DNA of 8,206 nucleotides, from positions 1 through 8,206 of the forward strand of contig JALTNJ010000019.1 in assembly GCA_027000765.1 (NCBI GenBank). Direction: 5' to 3'. Source of the DNA: Nitrososphaeria archaeon (lineage in GTDB: Archaea; Thermoproteota; Nitrososphaeria; Geothermarchaeales; JDFR-13). The notes below the pieces were generated by a model, which searched no databases, had not been told where the DNA came from, and worked only from the letters and a program-made list of their open reading frames with translations. This document shows positions 1 to 6,035 of this stretch, piece after piece. Position 1 is the first letter of the stretch. Each line of letters opens with the position of its first letter. The position numbers and the translations under genes are program-made.

Positions 1-2
1 GG

Positions 3-860
3 GCAATCATTGCAGGAACACCCCTATTGATAGCATCCATAGGAGAGATATATACCGAGAGATCAGGCGTACTAAACTTGGGTCTAGAAGGGATATTTGT
101 TTTAGGCGCCGCTACATCATTCGTCACAACAATATACACTGGTAACGCATATCTAGGGCTATTAGTAGGAGGTATATTTGGGGCACTTATAGGCTTCCTA
201 CATGGAATTGTATCGGTCTCCTTTAGAGGGAGACAAGTAGTATCTGGACTTGCCTTAACCATGTTTAGCTATGGACTAGCCAGTCTAATTGGTAAGAGTG
301 AGGTGGGCAAGCCCCTACCCAACTACATATATGTAGGGGATATCTGGATGGAGCTTATAGTAATAGAGATCATTATAGCTGTTGCATTCTGGTATATCCT
401 ATTCAAACTGAAATTAGGTGCTTCTATTAGGTCAGTCGGTGATAATCCAAATGCTGCTCAGGCACTTGGAGTTGATGTAGTAAAGGTTAGAATACTCTCT
501 ACAGTATTTGGCTCATTCATGGGGGGAGTGGCCGGGGCATGGTACATCCTAGGTTATATTCAAGTATGGACAGAAGGTGCTGGGATGGGTAGAGGATGGA
601 TAGCCCTAGCTATCGTCATAGTCTCAGCCTGGAACCCCTTACTCGCCCCAATATTCAGCTTCTTATTCGGCGGTATAGAAGCAGCCCTATGGAGATTCCA
701 ATTACCACCATATAACCTAGACCCATATCTACTCGGCGCGCTTCCATATTTAGCTACTTTGGTAATATTATTTATGTTTATGGCAACACCCATTAAGAAA
801 TATTTCAGGCCTCCAGCATCCCTAGGAGAACCCTTCTATAAGGAGGAGAGAACAATATAA
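3..860 (+). CDS. Nucleoside/simple-sugar ABC transporter permease, C-terminal part (5' end outside window)
   Basis: Inner-membrane permease of a BMP-type (YufQ/NupQ-like) ABC importer for nucleosides or simple sugars. The frame is open to the left edge: the codons before position 27 encode AIIAGTPLL, which continues naturally into IASIGEIYTERSGVLNLGLEGI. That block is the conserved start of the core of this permease family, so the TTG at 27 is not the real start and the gene is only cut by the window. Further family signatures are the cytoplasmic loop SVGDNPNAAQALGVDV followed by a glycine-rich helix (GSFMGGVAGAWY), and GRGWIALAIVIVSAWNP before the last helices. Several hydrophobic helices are evident, and the tail (KKYFRPPASLGEPFYKEE) is charged and cytoplasmic. 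Substrate-binding protein, ATPase and partner permease are expected upstream, outside the window. The branched-chain amino acid permease LivH/M family is related, but the SGVLNLGLEG and GRGWIALA blocks favour the nucleoside group. Family assignment is firm; the substrate is inferred. Confidence 0.9.
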   Translation, partial: AIIAGTPLLIASIGEIYTERSGVLNLGLEGIFVLGAATSFVTTIYTGNAYLGLLVGGIFGALIGFLHGIVSVSFRGRQVVSGLALTMFSYGLASLIGKSEVGKPLPNYIYVGDIWMELIVIEIIIAVAFWYILFKLKLGASIRSVGDNPNAAQALGVDVVKVRILSTVFGSFMGGVAGAWYILGYIQVWTEGAGMGRGWIALAIVIVSAWNPLLAPIFSFLFGGIEAALWRFQLPPYNLDPYLLGALPYLATLVILFMFMATPIKKYFRPPASLGEPFYKEERTI

Positions 861-864
861 AATG

Positions 865-879
865 TATAGTCAGACTATA
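865..879. repeat. Perfect 15-nt palindrome after the permease gene
   Basis: TATAGTC-A-GACTATA starts five bases after the permease stop codon. The arms are 7 bp with one central base. As RNA it would fold only as a short 5-bp stem with a 5-nt loop. As DNA it is a symmetric protein-binding-type site. It could mark the 3' end of the ABC operon or be an operator for the downstream gene, but its position close to the stop favours the first. Chance occurrence in AT-rich DNA is possible. Confidence 0.35.
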
Positions 880-920
880 TAACAAAGTATTAACCTACTC
901 CACATCCTAATTTAATTATA

Positions 921-929
921 TTTAAATAA
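921..929 (+). promoter_or_regulatory. TATA box for the DUF401 gene
   Basis: TTTAAATAA lies in the 112-nt gap after the ABC permease. A start site about 25 nt downstream (near 950) would leave a leader of 20-30 nt before the GTG (973) or TTG (982) start. This suggests the DUF401 gene is transcribed independently of the ABC operon. Confidence 0.5.
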
Positions 930-972
930 TCTAGGTACAAATGTCAATTGATACGGCGCCTATATTACGAGG

Positions 973-2175
973 GTGAATATATTGCTAGACCCCATCTACG
1001 CATATATTATAAGCTTCCTAGTTCTAGTGGCGGTAGTCTTCTATAAAAAAGAGGTTTTATATGCCATCCTCCTAGGTACACTGACATTTGGGCTCTTGAC
1101 ATTAGAACCTTCAAAACTCCCTTACTATACACTGTTAGGAATATTCAATGAATCAACCTATAAGCTGATGGCATCCATAATCCTAGCCCTCTACCTAGCT
1201 GGTATACTAGGGGGAGTAGGGCTCCTAGATAAACTTACCCGTGGAATAACCGCCTTGGGATATAGGATTGCAGCCACGTCCATACCTGCCTTGATAGGTC
1301 TGATCCCCATGCCTGGAGGAGCACTAGTATCCGCGATGATGGTTAAAAAGCTTTACTTTAATAAATTAAAGATAGGTAGAGAGGAGGGAGCCTTTATAAA
1401 CTATTGGTTTAGACATGTATGGGTACCAAGCTGGCCTTTATATCAATCCGCGATACTAGCAGCTGCAATCCTCCATATGGATATCTTCCAACTATTGTCA
1501 ATAACATATCCAGCTAGTCTATCAGGGATATTAGTTGGGGGGATAATGGCACTAATAATATTGAAGCATGTAAAGGGAAAGGAGAAAACGGATAAAAAAA
1601 GCCTGCTCATCAACCTATGGCCCTTCCTACTGATATTTGTCCTAGGGCTAGTTGTTAAACTAGATATTATAATAACTCTTGGGATAGTCACGGCCGTGGT
1701 CCTATTATATTATAAGCCTGAGAAGAAGGTTAATATTAAGGCTATTAAATTCGCCACTGACCCTAAGATCCTCACTATCCTACTCTTTGCCATGATATAT
1801 AGAGAATATATTGTTGTAAGCGGTGTTGCTCAGAGGATATTCGAGTTGCTCGCAACATATAATATAAACAAGTATCTTGTTGCATACGCTGTGCCGTTTA
1901 TCGTCGGCGCGGTAACAAGCAATGAGTTCATGTTCGCAGCCCTAGCATTCCCCCTCCTACTCAACCTATTCTTCCCGACGCCAGGAGTATTAGACGCCTC
2001 GGCATTATTAATAAGCTATACGGGGGGATGGCTAGGTGTTATGTTTTCACCCGTCCATCTATGTATAGTATTTACAGTAGAGCATTTCAAGGCGGATTTC
2101 ATAAAAACCTATAAATATATAATACTGGCTATTGCAGCGACATCCCTCATTGTAGCTACAATGATAATGATATAA
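973..2175 (+). CDS. DUF401 family integral membrane protein (putative transporter)
   Basis: A 400-residue, very hydrophobic protein with roughly ten to eleven membrane helices. The motif LIPMPGGALVSAMM (about residues 110-123) and the aromatic segment NYWFRHVWVPSWPLYQS after it are typical of DUF401. A second half carries the similarly placed motif GGWLGVMFSPVHLC (351-364), suggesting two inverted halves as in ion-transporter superfamily carriers. Substrate is unknown for the family; an organic anion is a reasonable guess. The start is uncertain: GTG 973 has no spaced ribosome site, whereas TTG 982 has GGTGA (972-976) five bases upstream and would give 397 residues. The gene stands alone after its own TATA box and converges on the mmsA operon, with only 13 nt between the stop codons. 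Family call is confident; function is not known. Confidence 0.85.
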   Translation: MNILLDPIYAYIISFLVLVAVVFYKKEVLYAILLGTLTFGLLTLEPSKLPYYTLLGIFNESTYKLMASIILALYLAGILGGVGLLDKLTRGITALGYRIAATSIPALIGLIPMPGGALVSAMMVKKLYFNKLKIGREEGAFINYWFRHVWVPSWPLYQSAILAAAILHMDIFQLLSITYPASLSGILVGGIMALIILKHVKGKEKTDKKSLLINLWPFLLIFVLGLVVKLDIIITLGIVTAVVLLYYKPEKKVNIKAIKFATDPKILTILLFAMIYREYIVVSGVAQRIFELLATYNINKYLVAYAVPFIVGAVTSNEFMFAALAFPLLLNLFFPTPGVLDASALLISYTGGWLGVMFSPVHLCIVFTVEHFKADFIKTYKYIILAIAATSLIVATMIMI

Positions 2176-2179
2176 AAAA
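2174..2179 (-). terminator. T-run terminator of the mmsA operon
   Basis: Read on the minus strand, six consecutive T residues follow the stop codon of the 141-residue gene by about ten bases. Archaeal RNA polymerase terminates at such T-runs without needing a hairpin. The run overlaps the last codons of the convergent DUF401 gene, so the two transcripts must overlap or end within a few bases of each other. Confidence 0.4.
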
Positions 2180-2188
2180 TGGAGAGAA

Positions 2189-2614
2189 TCAAGCCTTGGG
2201 TAGAATAGAAAGGAGATCAGCTTTGAACTGGGAGAACAGGTCTGAGGCTTCTATTGAGATATACCTAAGTTTCTCAGCGACCTCCTCGTAGAGCCTGGCC
2301 ATAATAATTATAATTTCCTTAAGTTTATTGTCCAAAGGGAGATTATTATCCTCCACTATCCTACGGATATTATCAAGGGTACTGTCTATTTCAAGCCCCG
2401 TTATCGGCTCTAGCGTCATCTCCACCACGACAAAATCCTTTACCCACTGTATATCAGATACTCTTTTTTCAGTGGAATCGAGGAATATCAACAGCTTTTC
2501 ACTTACTTCTGTATCTGATTGTTTAACGAGAGGCATTATGATATCGTGGAGTACCCGCTCAACCTCCATCATTTTATTTAGGAGGGAGCTGAAGGTATAG
2601 CGCTCATCCCCCAT
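2189..2614 (-). CDS. Uncharacterised 141-residue all-helical protein in the mmsA operon
   Basis: Not recognised. The protein is acidic and amphipathic throughout, with no signal peptide, membrane segment or cysteine. Three or four long helices can be traced: about residues 7-31, 38-70, 79-92 and 95-138. The third and fourth may form one continuous region. This resembles a four-helix bundle or a coiled-coil dimer. A ferritin-like fold was considered, but no helix carries the usual Glu-x-x-His metal ligands, so a di-iron role is not supported. The ATG lies five bases after the mmsA stop. Its ribosome site GGTGGT (about 2623-2628) is embedded in the last Trp codons of mmsA, so the two genes are surely co-transcribed and probably translationally coupled. 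A partner or accessory role for the dehydrogenase is inference from this arrangement only. Confidence 0.75.
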   Translation of the reverse strand: MGDERYTFSSLLNKMMEVERVLHDIIMPLVKQSDTEVSEKLLIFLDSTEKRVSDIQWVKDFVVVEMTLEPITGLEIDSTLDNIRRIVEDNNLPLDNKLKEIIIIMARLYEEVAEKLRYISIEASDLFSQFKADLLSILPKA

Positions 2615-2619
2615 CTAGT

Positions 2620-4098
2620 TTACCACCATCGTTCAATAACTACTTTCGTATCGGTTAGGAACTCTAACGCAGTTACCTGCCCATGTACGACTCCGAAGAA
2701 CGACTCCTTCATGCCTCCGAATGGGAAGAAAGCCATTGGCGCAGCAATACCGACGTTTATACCTACATTTCCAGCTATTATACGCCTCCTGAACTCCCTC
2801 GCCACTTTTCCACTGGATGTGAATATACTCGATGCATTTCCATATCTCGTGCTATTAGCCATCTCAATGGCTTCATCGAGAGAATCTGCGCGGATTATAC
2901 TTGCAACAGGTCCAAATATCTCCTCCTTGGCTATCACCATGTCGGGGGTAACCTCATCAAATACTGTTGGGCCCACGAAATATCCATTGGGATAATCCTC
3001 GACCTTAACAGTCCTCCCATCTAATAGGAGCTTTGCACCTTCTTCAACGCCCTTATTGATATATGATATTACTCTCTCTTTAGCCTTTTTAGTGACTAGA
3101 GGTGTTAGCTCGACGCTCTCATCCAAGCCATATCCGATCTTCAACTTGCTTGCCATCTCAACAAACTTTGGAACAACCTTTTCATATGCGTCTCCCACTG
3201 GCACTAGTACTGCGTTGGCGAGGCACCTCTGCCCAGTGTTTCCATAGAATGATGAGATGAGATTGGGTATAGTCCTCTCAATATTTGCATCGGGCATTAC
3301 AATGGCATAGTTCTTGGCACTTGCCTGGAGAAGCGAGCGCTTGCCAAGCTTCCCCGTTAACTCATATATTTTCTTAGCCACGGACGTAGAGCCTACAAAA
3401 GCAACTCCCTGAATATCCCTATGAGATATAAGGCGTTCACCAGCCTCTGCACGCCCATATATCACATTGAATACTCCTGGTGGGAGCCTAATCTCATGAA
3501 TAAGTTTATTCAACCAGTAAAAGGCGACTGGAGTAATCTCACTAGGCTTTACTACAACAGTATCCCCCACTACGATCGCATGTGGAATAAACCAGAATGG
3601 CGACATTATCGGGAAGTTAAATGGCCCTATTATAGCGAATGCACCTAGAGGCTCTCTAACCACGTACTCATCAATACCCGAGGCTATCTGATCAAGACGC
3701 TCTCCCTTTAATAGAGTATAGCCTATTGCTATTGCAGTCTCTACATTCTCAATCATCCGCCTTACTTCTCCCCTAGCATCATCAATAGCCTTCCCATGAT
3801 TCTGAGTAATTATCCTCGCAAGCTCCTCCTTATGCTTCTCCAAAACCTCCTTCATCCTAAAGAGATACTGTACTCTCGTGGTAACCGGGACATTTCTCCA
3901 TTTATCGAATGCCCTTACAGCAGCTTCAACAGCCTCGTCTACCTCCTCGGGAGTGACAAACGGTACTTTGGCGATAACCTCGTCTTTAGCAGGGTTCATG
4001 ACGTCGACCCATGTATCCGTCTCTGACTCCTTAAACTTACCATCTATATATATAGGTATCTTACCATAATCCTTCCTTACCTCAGGTAAAACAGCCAT
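2620..4098 (-). CDS. mmsA: Methylmalonate/malonate-semialdehyde dehydrogenase (CoA-acylating)
   Basis: An NAD-dependent aldehyde dehydrogenase, 492 residues, of the CoA-acylating MMSDH branch. It converts methylmalonate semialdehyde to propionyl-CoA plus CO2, or malonate semialdehyde to acetyl-CoA, in the last steps of valine, inositol, beta-alanine or thymine/uracil breakdown. Visible family marks: PFNFP (159-163), KPSE (184-187), FVGST (234-238), catalytic Cys292 in the MMSDH-type NTGQRC block, EEIFGP (392-397) and the C-terminal FPFGGMKESFFG..HGQ block ending in FLTDTKVV. The ELGGK motif with the general-base Glu of hydrolytic aldehyde dehydrogenases is replaced by LQASAKN (Gln258), as expected for a CoA-dependent enzyme that does not release acid by hydrolysis. 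The ATG has an AGGTG ribosome site eight bases upstream (4107-4111). The gene leads an operon with the 141-residue protein and lies downstream of the Lrp gene. Which semialdehyde is the physiological substrate cannot be told from sequence. Confidence 0.88.
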   Translation of the reverse strand: MAVLPEVRKDYGKIPIYIDGKFKESETDTWVDVMNPAKDEVIAKVPFVTPEEVDEAVEAAVRAFDKWRNVPVTTRVQYLFRMKEVLEKHKEELARIITQNHGKAIDDARGEVRRMIENVETAIAIGYTLLKGERLDQIASGIDEYVVREPLGAFAIIGPFNFPIMSPFWFIPHAIVVGDTVVVKPSEITPVAFYWLNKLIHEIRLPPGVFNVIYGRAEAGERLISHRDIQGVAFVGSTSVAKKIYELTGKLGKRSLLQASAKNYAIVMPDANIERTIPNLISSFYGNTGQRCLANAVLVPVGDAYEKVVPKFVEMASKLKIGYGLDESVELTPLVTKKAKERVISYINKGVEEGAKLLLDGRTVKVEDYPNGYFVGPTVFDEVTPDMVIAKEEIFGPVASIIRADSLDEAIEMANSTRYGNASSIFTSSGKVAREFRRRIIAGNVGINVGIAAPMAFFPFGGMKESFFGVVHGQVTALEFLTDTKVVIERWW

Positions 4099-4118
4099 AT
4101 CCAGAACACCTAGAGCAA

Positions 4119-4136
4119 CCTAATCTATTATTTAGG
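4119..4136. promoter_or_regulatory. Inverted repeat at the expected mmsA transcription start
   Basis: CCTAA-N8-TTAGG lies 21 bases upstream of the mmsA ATG and just downstream of its AT-rich promoter, where a repressor would block the start site. The 5-bp arms are short, so this could be chance. Its sequence differs from the inverted repeat at the lrp promoter. Confidence 0.3.
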
Positions 4137-4146
4137 AAATACACAA

Positions 4147-4168
4147 GCATATAAAAAAATTTTTAAAC
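4147..4168 (-). promoter_or_regulatory. Promoter region of the mmsA operon
   Basis: The minus strand reads GTTTAAAAA, then a T-run, then TTTATATGC. Either the TTTAAAAA (about 4159-4166) or the TTTATATG (about 4148-4154) element could be the TATA box, placing transcription start near 4137 or 4125, with a leader of roughly 27-39 nt containing the AGGTG ribosome site. The rest of the 204-nt gap to the lrp stop shows no other convincing element. Confidence 0.45.
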
Positions 4169-4302
4169 ATTATGGATATGTAATCGAATAGAAATCTAAA
4201 TTTATCATAGGTTATTAAACGAAGTGGGATTGACACTATATTAAATCGAAATAATATTTGTAGAAATAATTATTGAAATGGAAATTGTAAACAGTTTTGA
4301 AG

Positions 4303-4779
4303 TTATTTTTCAGCGAGTGGCTCTATCCGAGAATCCTCCTTAATTATCTCTACGATTGTAATGGTATTTGTCCTCTCGATCTCCTCTAGGTTAATGAGCT
4401 GCTCAAGAATATTTTTGACGAAGCTTTCCCTGTTCTTGGCCCTAGCTATTATAACAAAATCATTGTCCCCTAATACATAGTATACTGCCCATACCCCAGG
4501 TATCTTAGCCAGTTTCTCTCCAATACGCTTATGATACCCAGGACCATATTTAGCCTTGACTAAGGTAATTGTGAAATATTCATGTCCAATTAACTTTGGG
4601 CTTATCTTAGCATAGTATCCTTCGATAACACCCATCGACTCCATCTTCTTTATCCTATAGTAGATTGTGGACTTAGGTACACCAACTATCCTCGATATCT
4701 CGTCCAAAGACTTCCTGCAATCCTTCTGCAATACATCCAGTATTTTTAGATCTATTTCATCTAAATTGATCTTCCTCAT
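4303..4779 (-). CDS. Lrp/AsnC family transcriptional regulator
   Basis: A 158-residue feast/famine regulator. The N-terminal part (about 6-55) is an AsnC-type winged helix: LDEIDLKILDVLQKDCRKS, then the helix-turn-helix LDEISRIVGVPKSTIYYRIKKMESMGVI. The C-terminal part (about 66-147) is the RAM/AsnC ligand-binding and oligomerisation domain, with the signature VYYVLGDNDFVIIARAKN. Family members form dimers that assemble into octamers and respond to amino acids or related metabolites. I chose ATG 4779 because GAGGT sits about nine bases upstream. An in-frame TTG at 4794 would add five residues; it lies almost at the predicted transcript start and would have to be leaderless. A perfect inverted repeat overlaps that start, suggesting autoregulation. 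The gene precedes mmsA in the same direction with a 204-nt gap, so it is probably a separate transcript, and mmsA is a natural target candidate. Confidence 0.9.
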   Translation of the reverse strand: MRKINLDEIDLKILDVLQKDCRKSLDEISRIVGVPKSTIYYRIKKMESMGVIEGYYAKISPKLIGHEYFTITLVKAKYGPGYHKRIGEKLAKIPGVWAVYYVLGDNDFVIIARAKNRESFVKNILEQLINLEEIERTNTITIVEIIKEDSRIEPLAEK

Positions 4780-4795
4780 GCTATTCAACCTCAAA

Positions 4796-4812
4796 ATTGG
4801 ATAGTTTCCAAT
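4796..4812. promoter_or_regulatory. Putative operator: 17-nt perfect inverted repeat at the lrp start
   Basis: ATTGGA-N5-TCCAAT lies between the lrp TATA box (4815-4828) and the start codon, over the expected transcription start. Archaeal Lrp proteins commonly bind palindromes of about this length and repress their own promoters at this position. The site is seen directly; the bound protein is inference. Confidence 0.55.
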
Positions 4813-4814
4813 CC

Positions 4815-4828
4815 TTTATATATATAAA
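4815..4828 (-). promoter_or_regulatory. TATA box of the lrp gene
   Basis: The symmetric sequence TTTATATATATAAA is centred about 42 nt upstream of ATG 4779. Transcription would start near 4795, leaving a leader of about 16 nt that holds the GAGGT ribosome site. Because the element is symmetric, orientation is given by the gene it serves. Confidence 0.6.
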
Positions 4829-4842
4829 ACATGTTAGTAGGG

Positions 4843-4900
4843 AAAAAATTTTAATGAAAATATATTATCCGAGATGAGATATAACCCCCTAATAAGGGGG
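4843..4900 (-). terminator. GC-rich hairpin followed by a T-run, 3' end of the 217-residue gene
   Basis: CCCCCT-AATA-AGGGGG (4885-4900) is a perfect 6-bp stem with a 4-nt loop, 39 bases past the stop of the minus-strand gene. Further along the minus strand, AAAATTTTTT (T-run 4848-4843) precedes the lrp promoter. The stem is strikingly GC-rich for this AT-rich gap. It is likely a transcript end or processing signal separating this gene from lrp. Confidence 0.5.
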
Positions 4901-4938
4901 ATAGATATTATTCTAAATAGCGGTGGGATCGATACTCT

Positions 4939-5592
4939 CTACAAAAATGTTCTGATAACCGCGAATTTAATGATCTCTTCTAAGTTAGATAGATGTGTAT
5001 AGAATAGTAGAGACTCTTCTCCCCCGCCTATATAGTCCTTTTCCTCCAACGGGCTTCGTATGAATTCTCTGAGAGCTGGATGAATCTGCCGCTTCTTATA
5101 ATCCTCGGACGAGTAGTATTTGGATTTCTCATCTGGCTTCCTCATAGGACATGCGATACCCTTATCATTAGGATAGTTGTCGGTTCCATGGAACTCCGCT
5201 ACTCTCCTCCATTTCTTTTGATCCTTAAACTTCGTTTCTACAACAATGTACTTCCTCCTCTTATTCCCCAGATACTGGGTTTCACCATAACTTACTATAA
5301 TCTGCAGTTTCTTCACAACTAGGTCCACTGTAAACTTTATCCCCAGATCCATTAGGACATCTTCCTGAGATGATAGTAGATACGGTATTATGATCTCATC
5401 GATATAGACATCTAGAGTCGATGGTAGATCCTCAACTTCAAGCGATGCCTTTAGCACCTCTAGTTGAGAAGCGTATAGGTTTACAGCCATTATCTTCTTA
5501 TCCTCTAATAAATTCATCTCTTTAATTACCGGGACATAGTCTACATACACGTCTACCATGCCATCCTTCATAGACACATTTGCTATTCCCAT
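4939..5592 (-). CDS. Uncharacterised 217-residue cytoplasmic protein
   Basis: Not recognised. There is no signal peptide or membrane segment. The N-terminal half (1-90) is acidic, with alternating strand- and helix-like stretches. The middle (about 90-145) is basic and beta-rich, with LQIIVSYGETQYLGNKRRKYIVVETKFKD and KKWRRVAEFHG. A polar segment follows with a lone CPMRKPDEKSKYY stretch (one cysteine), and the C-terminus is helical. The cluster of Lys/Arg/Trp could fit nucleic-acid or nucleotide binding, but no named motif supports that. The ATG has AGGTG (5600-5604) seven bases upstream and a second ribosome-site-like GGAGGTC just before it, making the start secure. The gene is preceded by its own TATA box and ends at a hairpin, so it appears monocistronic, or possibly follows the sRNA promoter in the same direction. 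Confidence 0.75.
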   Translation of the reverse strand: MGIANVSMKDGMVDVYVDYVPVIKEMNLLEDKKIMAVNLYASQLEVLKASLEVEDLPSTLDVYIDEIIIPYLLSSQEDVLMDLGIKFTVDLVVKKLQIIVSYGETQYLGNKRRKYIVVETKFKDQKKWRRVAEFHGTDNYPNDKGIACPMRKPDEKSKYYSSEDYKKRQIHPALREFIRSPLEEKDYIGGGEESLLFYTHLSNLEEIIKFAVIRTFL

Positions 5593-5650
5593 TTTAAAAC
5601 ACCTAAAGACCTCCTTTTATCTATTGCGTCGCTTAATTAAATTGGTAACT

Positions 5651-5661
5651 TAAGTATATAA
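5651..5661 (-). promoter_or_regulatory. TATA box of the 217-residue gene
   Basis: The minus strand reads CTTATATACTT. A start about 26 nt downstream (near 5630) gives a leader of about 38 nt with the AGGTG ribosome site at 5604-5600. It lies between the sRNA and this gene, so the gene need not depend on the sRNA promoter. Confidence 0.5.
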
Positions 5662-5701
5662 GGAGTTTTAACATGAAAATGAGTATAATTCGTGCTATTT
5701 T

Positions 5702-5769
5702 TTGGGGGTTCTCCATTGGAGTCACTCATCATATGATTCAGTACTTAAAGGAGCGATCATCACCCCCAA
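5702..5769 (-). ncRNA. Box C/D sRNA guiding 2'-O-methylation of 16S rRNA (dual guide)
   Basis: Reading the minus strand from 5769: terminal stem TTGGGGG; C box GTGATGA (5763-5757); 15-nt guide region (5756-5742); perfect D' box CTGA (5741-5738); 5-nt spacer; C' box ATGATGA (5732-5726); 12-nt guide (5725-5714); degenerate D box GAGA (5713-5710); and ACCCCCAA (5709-5702), which closes the 8-bp stem. The D' guide is complementary to ACUUAAAGGA, and the D guide to AUUGGAGUCA. Both occur in crenarchaeal 16S rRNA (from memory: AAACUUAAAGGAAUUGG and CAAUUGGAGUCAACGCC). In both duplexes pairing begins at the second base upstream of the box and spans 10 nt. The D+5 rule predicts methylation of U912 and, with the weak D box, G962 (E. 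coli numbering, approximate). The expected partners are L7Ae, Nop5 and fibrillarin. A TATA-like box sits 26 nt upstream of the 5' end. No oligo-T follows, so the 3' end is probably trimmed. Confidence 0.88.
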
Positions 5770-6035
5770 TTAATACAATCATGTAATCCAAATTTAAGAT
5801 AATTATTTATCGACTTCACCATCTATATTCAGAGGTCTCAAATTGGTAGTATATGTAAGTTGAGTTTTCCACAAATCGTAATCAAATACTTGATATATTT
5901 AATAAAAATAAAATAATTTGACATAAGAATATGATATCTAATTTTCATCTATAAGTTATATTTTTTAGAATTAAGTTTACGAATATATCATATTTTATTA
6001 ACATATTATTCATAGAAGTTTAATTGAAAAATAAA
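5770..6035. other. AT-rich intergenic region between divergent transcripts
   Basis: No gene is supported here. The left end holds the sRNA promoter. The right end holds the probable promoter of the membrane-protein pair: an ATTTTATT element near 5992-5999, about 26 nt before 6022. A perfect 10-bp inverted repeat (AATATGATAT at 5928-5937 and ATATCATATT at 5985-5994) brackets 47 nt of AT-rich DNA, with the right arm overlapping that promoter. Such a repeat could arise by chance in sequence this rich in A and T. Confidence 0.5.
5788..5798 (-). promoter_or_regulatory. TATA-like box of the box C/D sRNA
   Basis: The minus strand reads CTTAAATTTGG, centred about 26 nt before 5767. This is the spacing expected for archaeal initiation and puts the start at the first bases of the sRNA terminal stem. 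Confidence 0.5.

Noticed and set aside
2328..2600. Plus-strand open frame opposite the 141-residue gene, and the several frames opposite mmsA (2683-4069)
   Set aside because: They are shadows of well-supported minus-strand genes, with no plausible protein features and no ribosome sites.
2189..2614. Ferritin-like/rubrerythrin identity for the 141-residue helical protein
   Set aside because: Helix lengths are suggestive, but the required Glu and Glu-x-x-His metal ligands are missing.
4224..4938. Similar 16-mers at 4224-4239 and 4923-4938 (GTGGGAT-y-GA-y-ACT-m-T), each 3' of a minus-strand gene
   Set aside because: Only 13 of 16 bases match and there are just two copies. They lie at different distances from the stops, so chance is not excluded.
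5711..5721. CTCCA-T-TGGAG palindrome and the ATCATATGAT palindrome at 5728-5737 as operators
   Set aside because: Both fall inside the sRNA and arise from its guide, spacer and C' box sequences. The first lies mostly in the 16S-complementary guide.
5673..5786. A 37-codon plus-strand reading frame (ATG 5673 to TAA 5786) with AAGGAG seven bases upstream
   Set aside because: It runs antisense across the whole box C/D sRNA. The box motifs, guide complementarity and terminal stem explain the base order better, and the peptide has no recognisable features. Ribosome profiling would decide.
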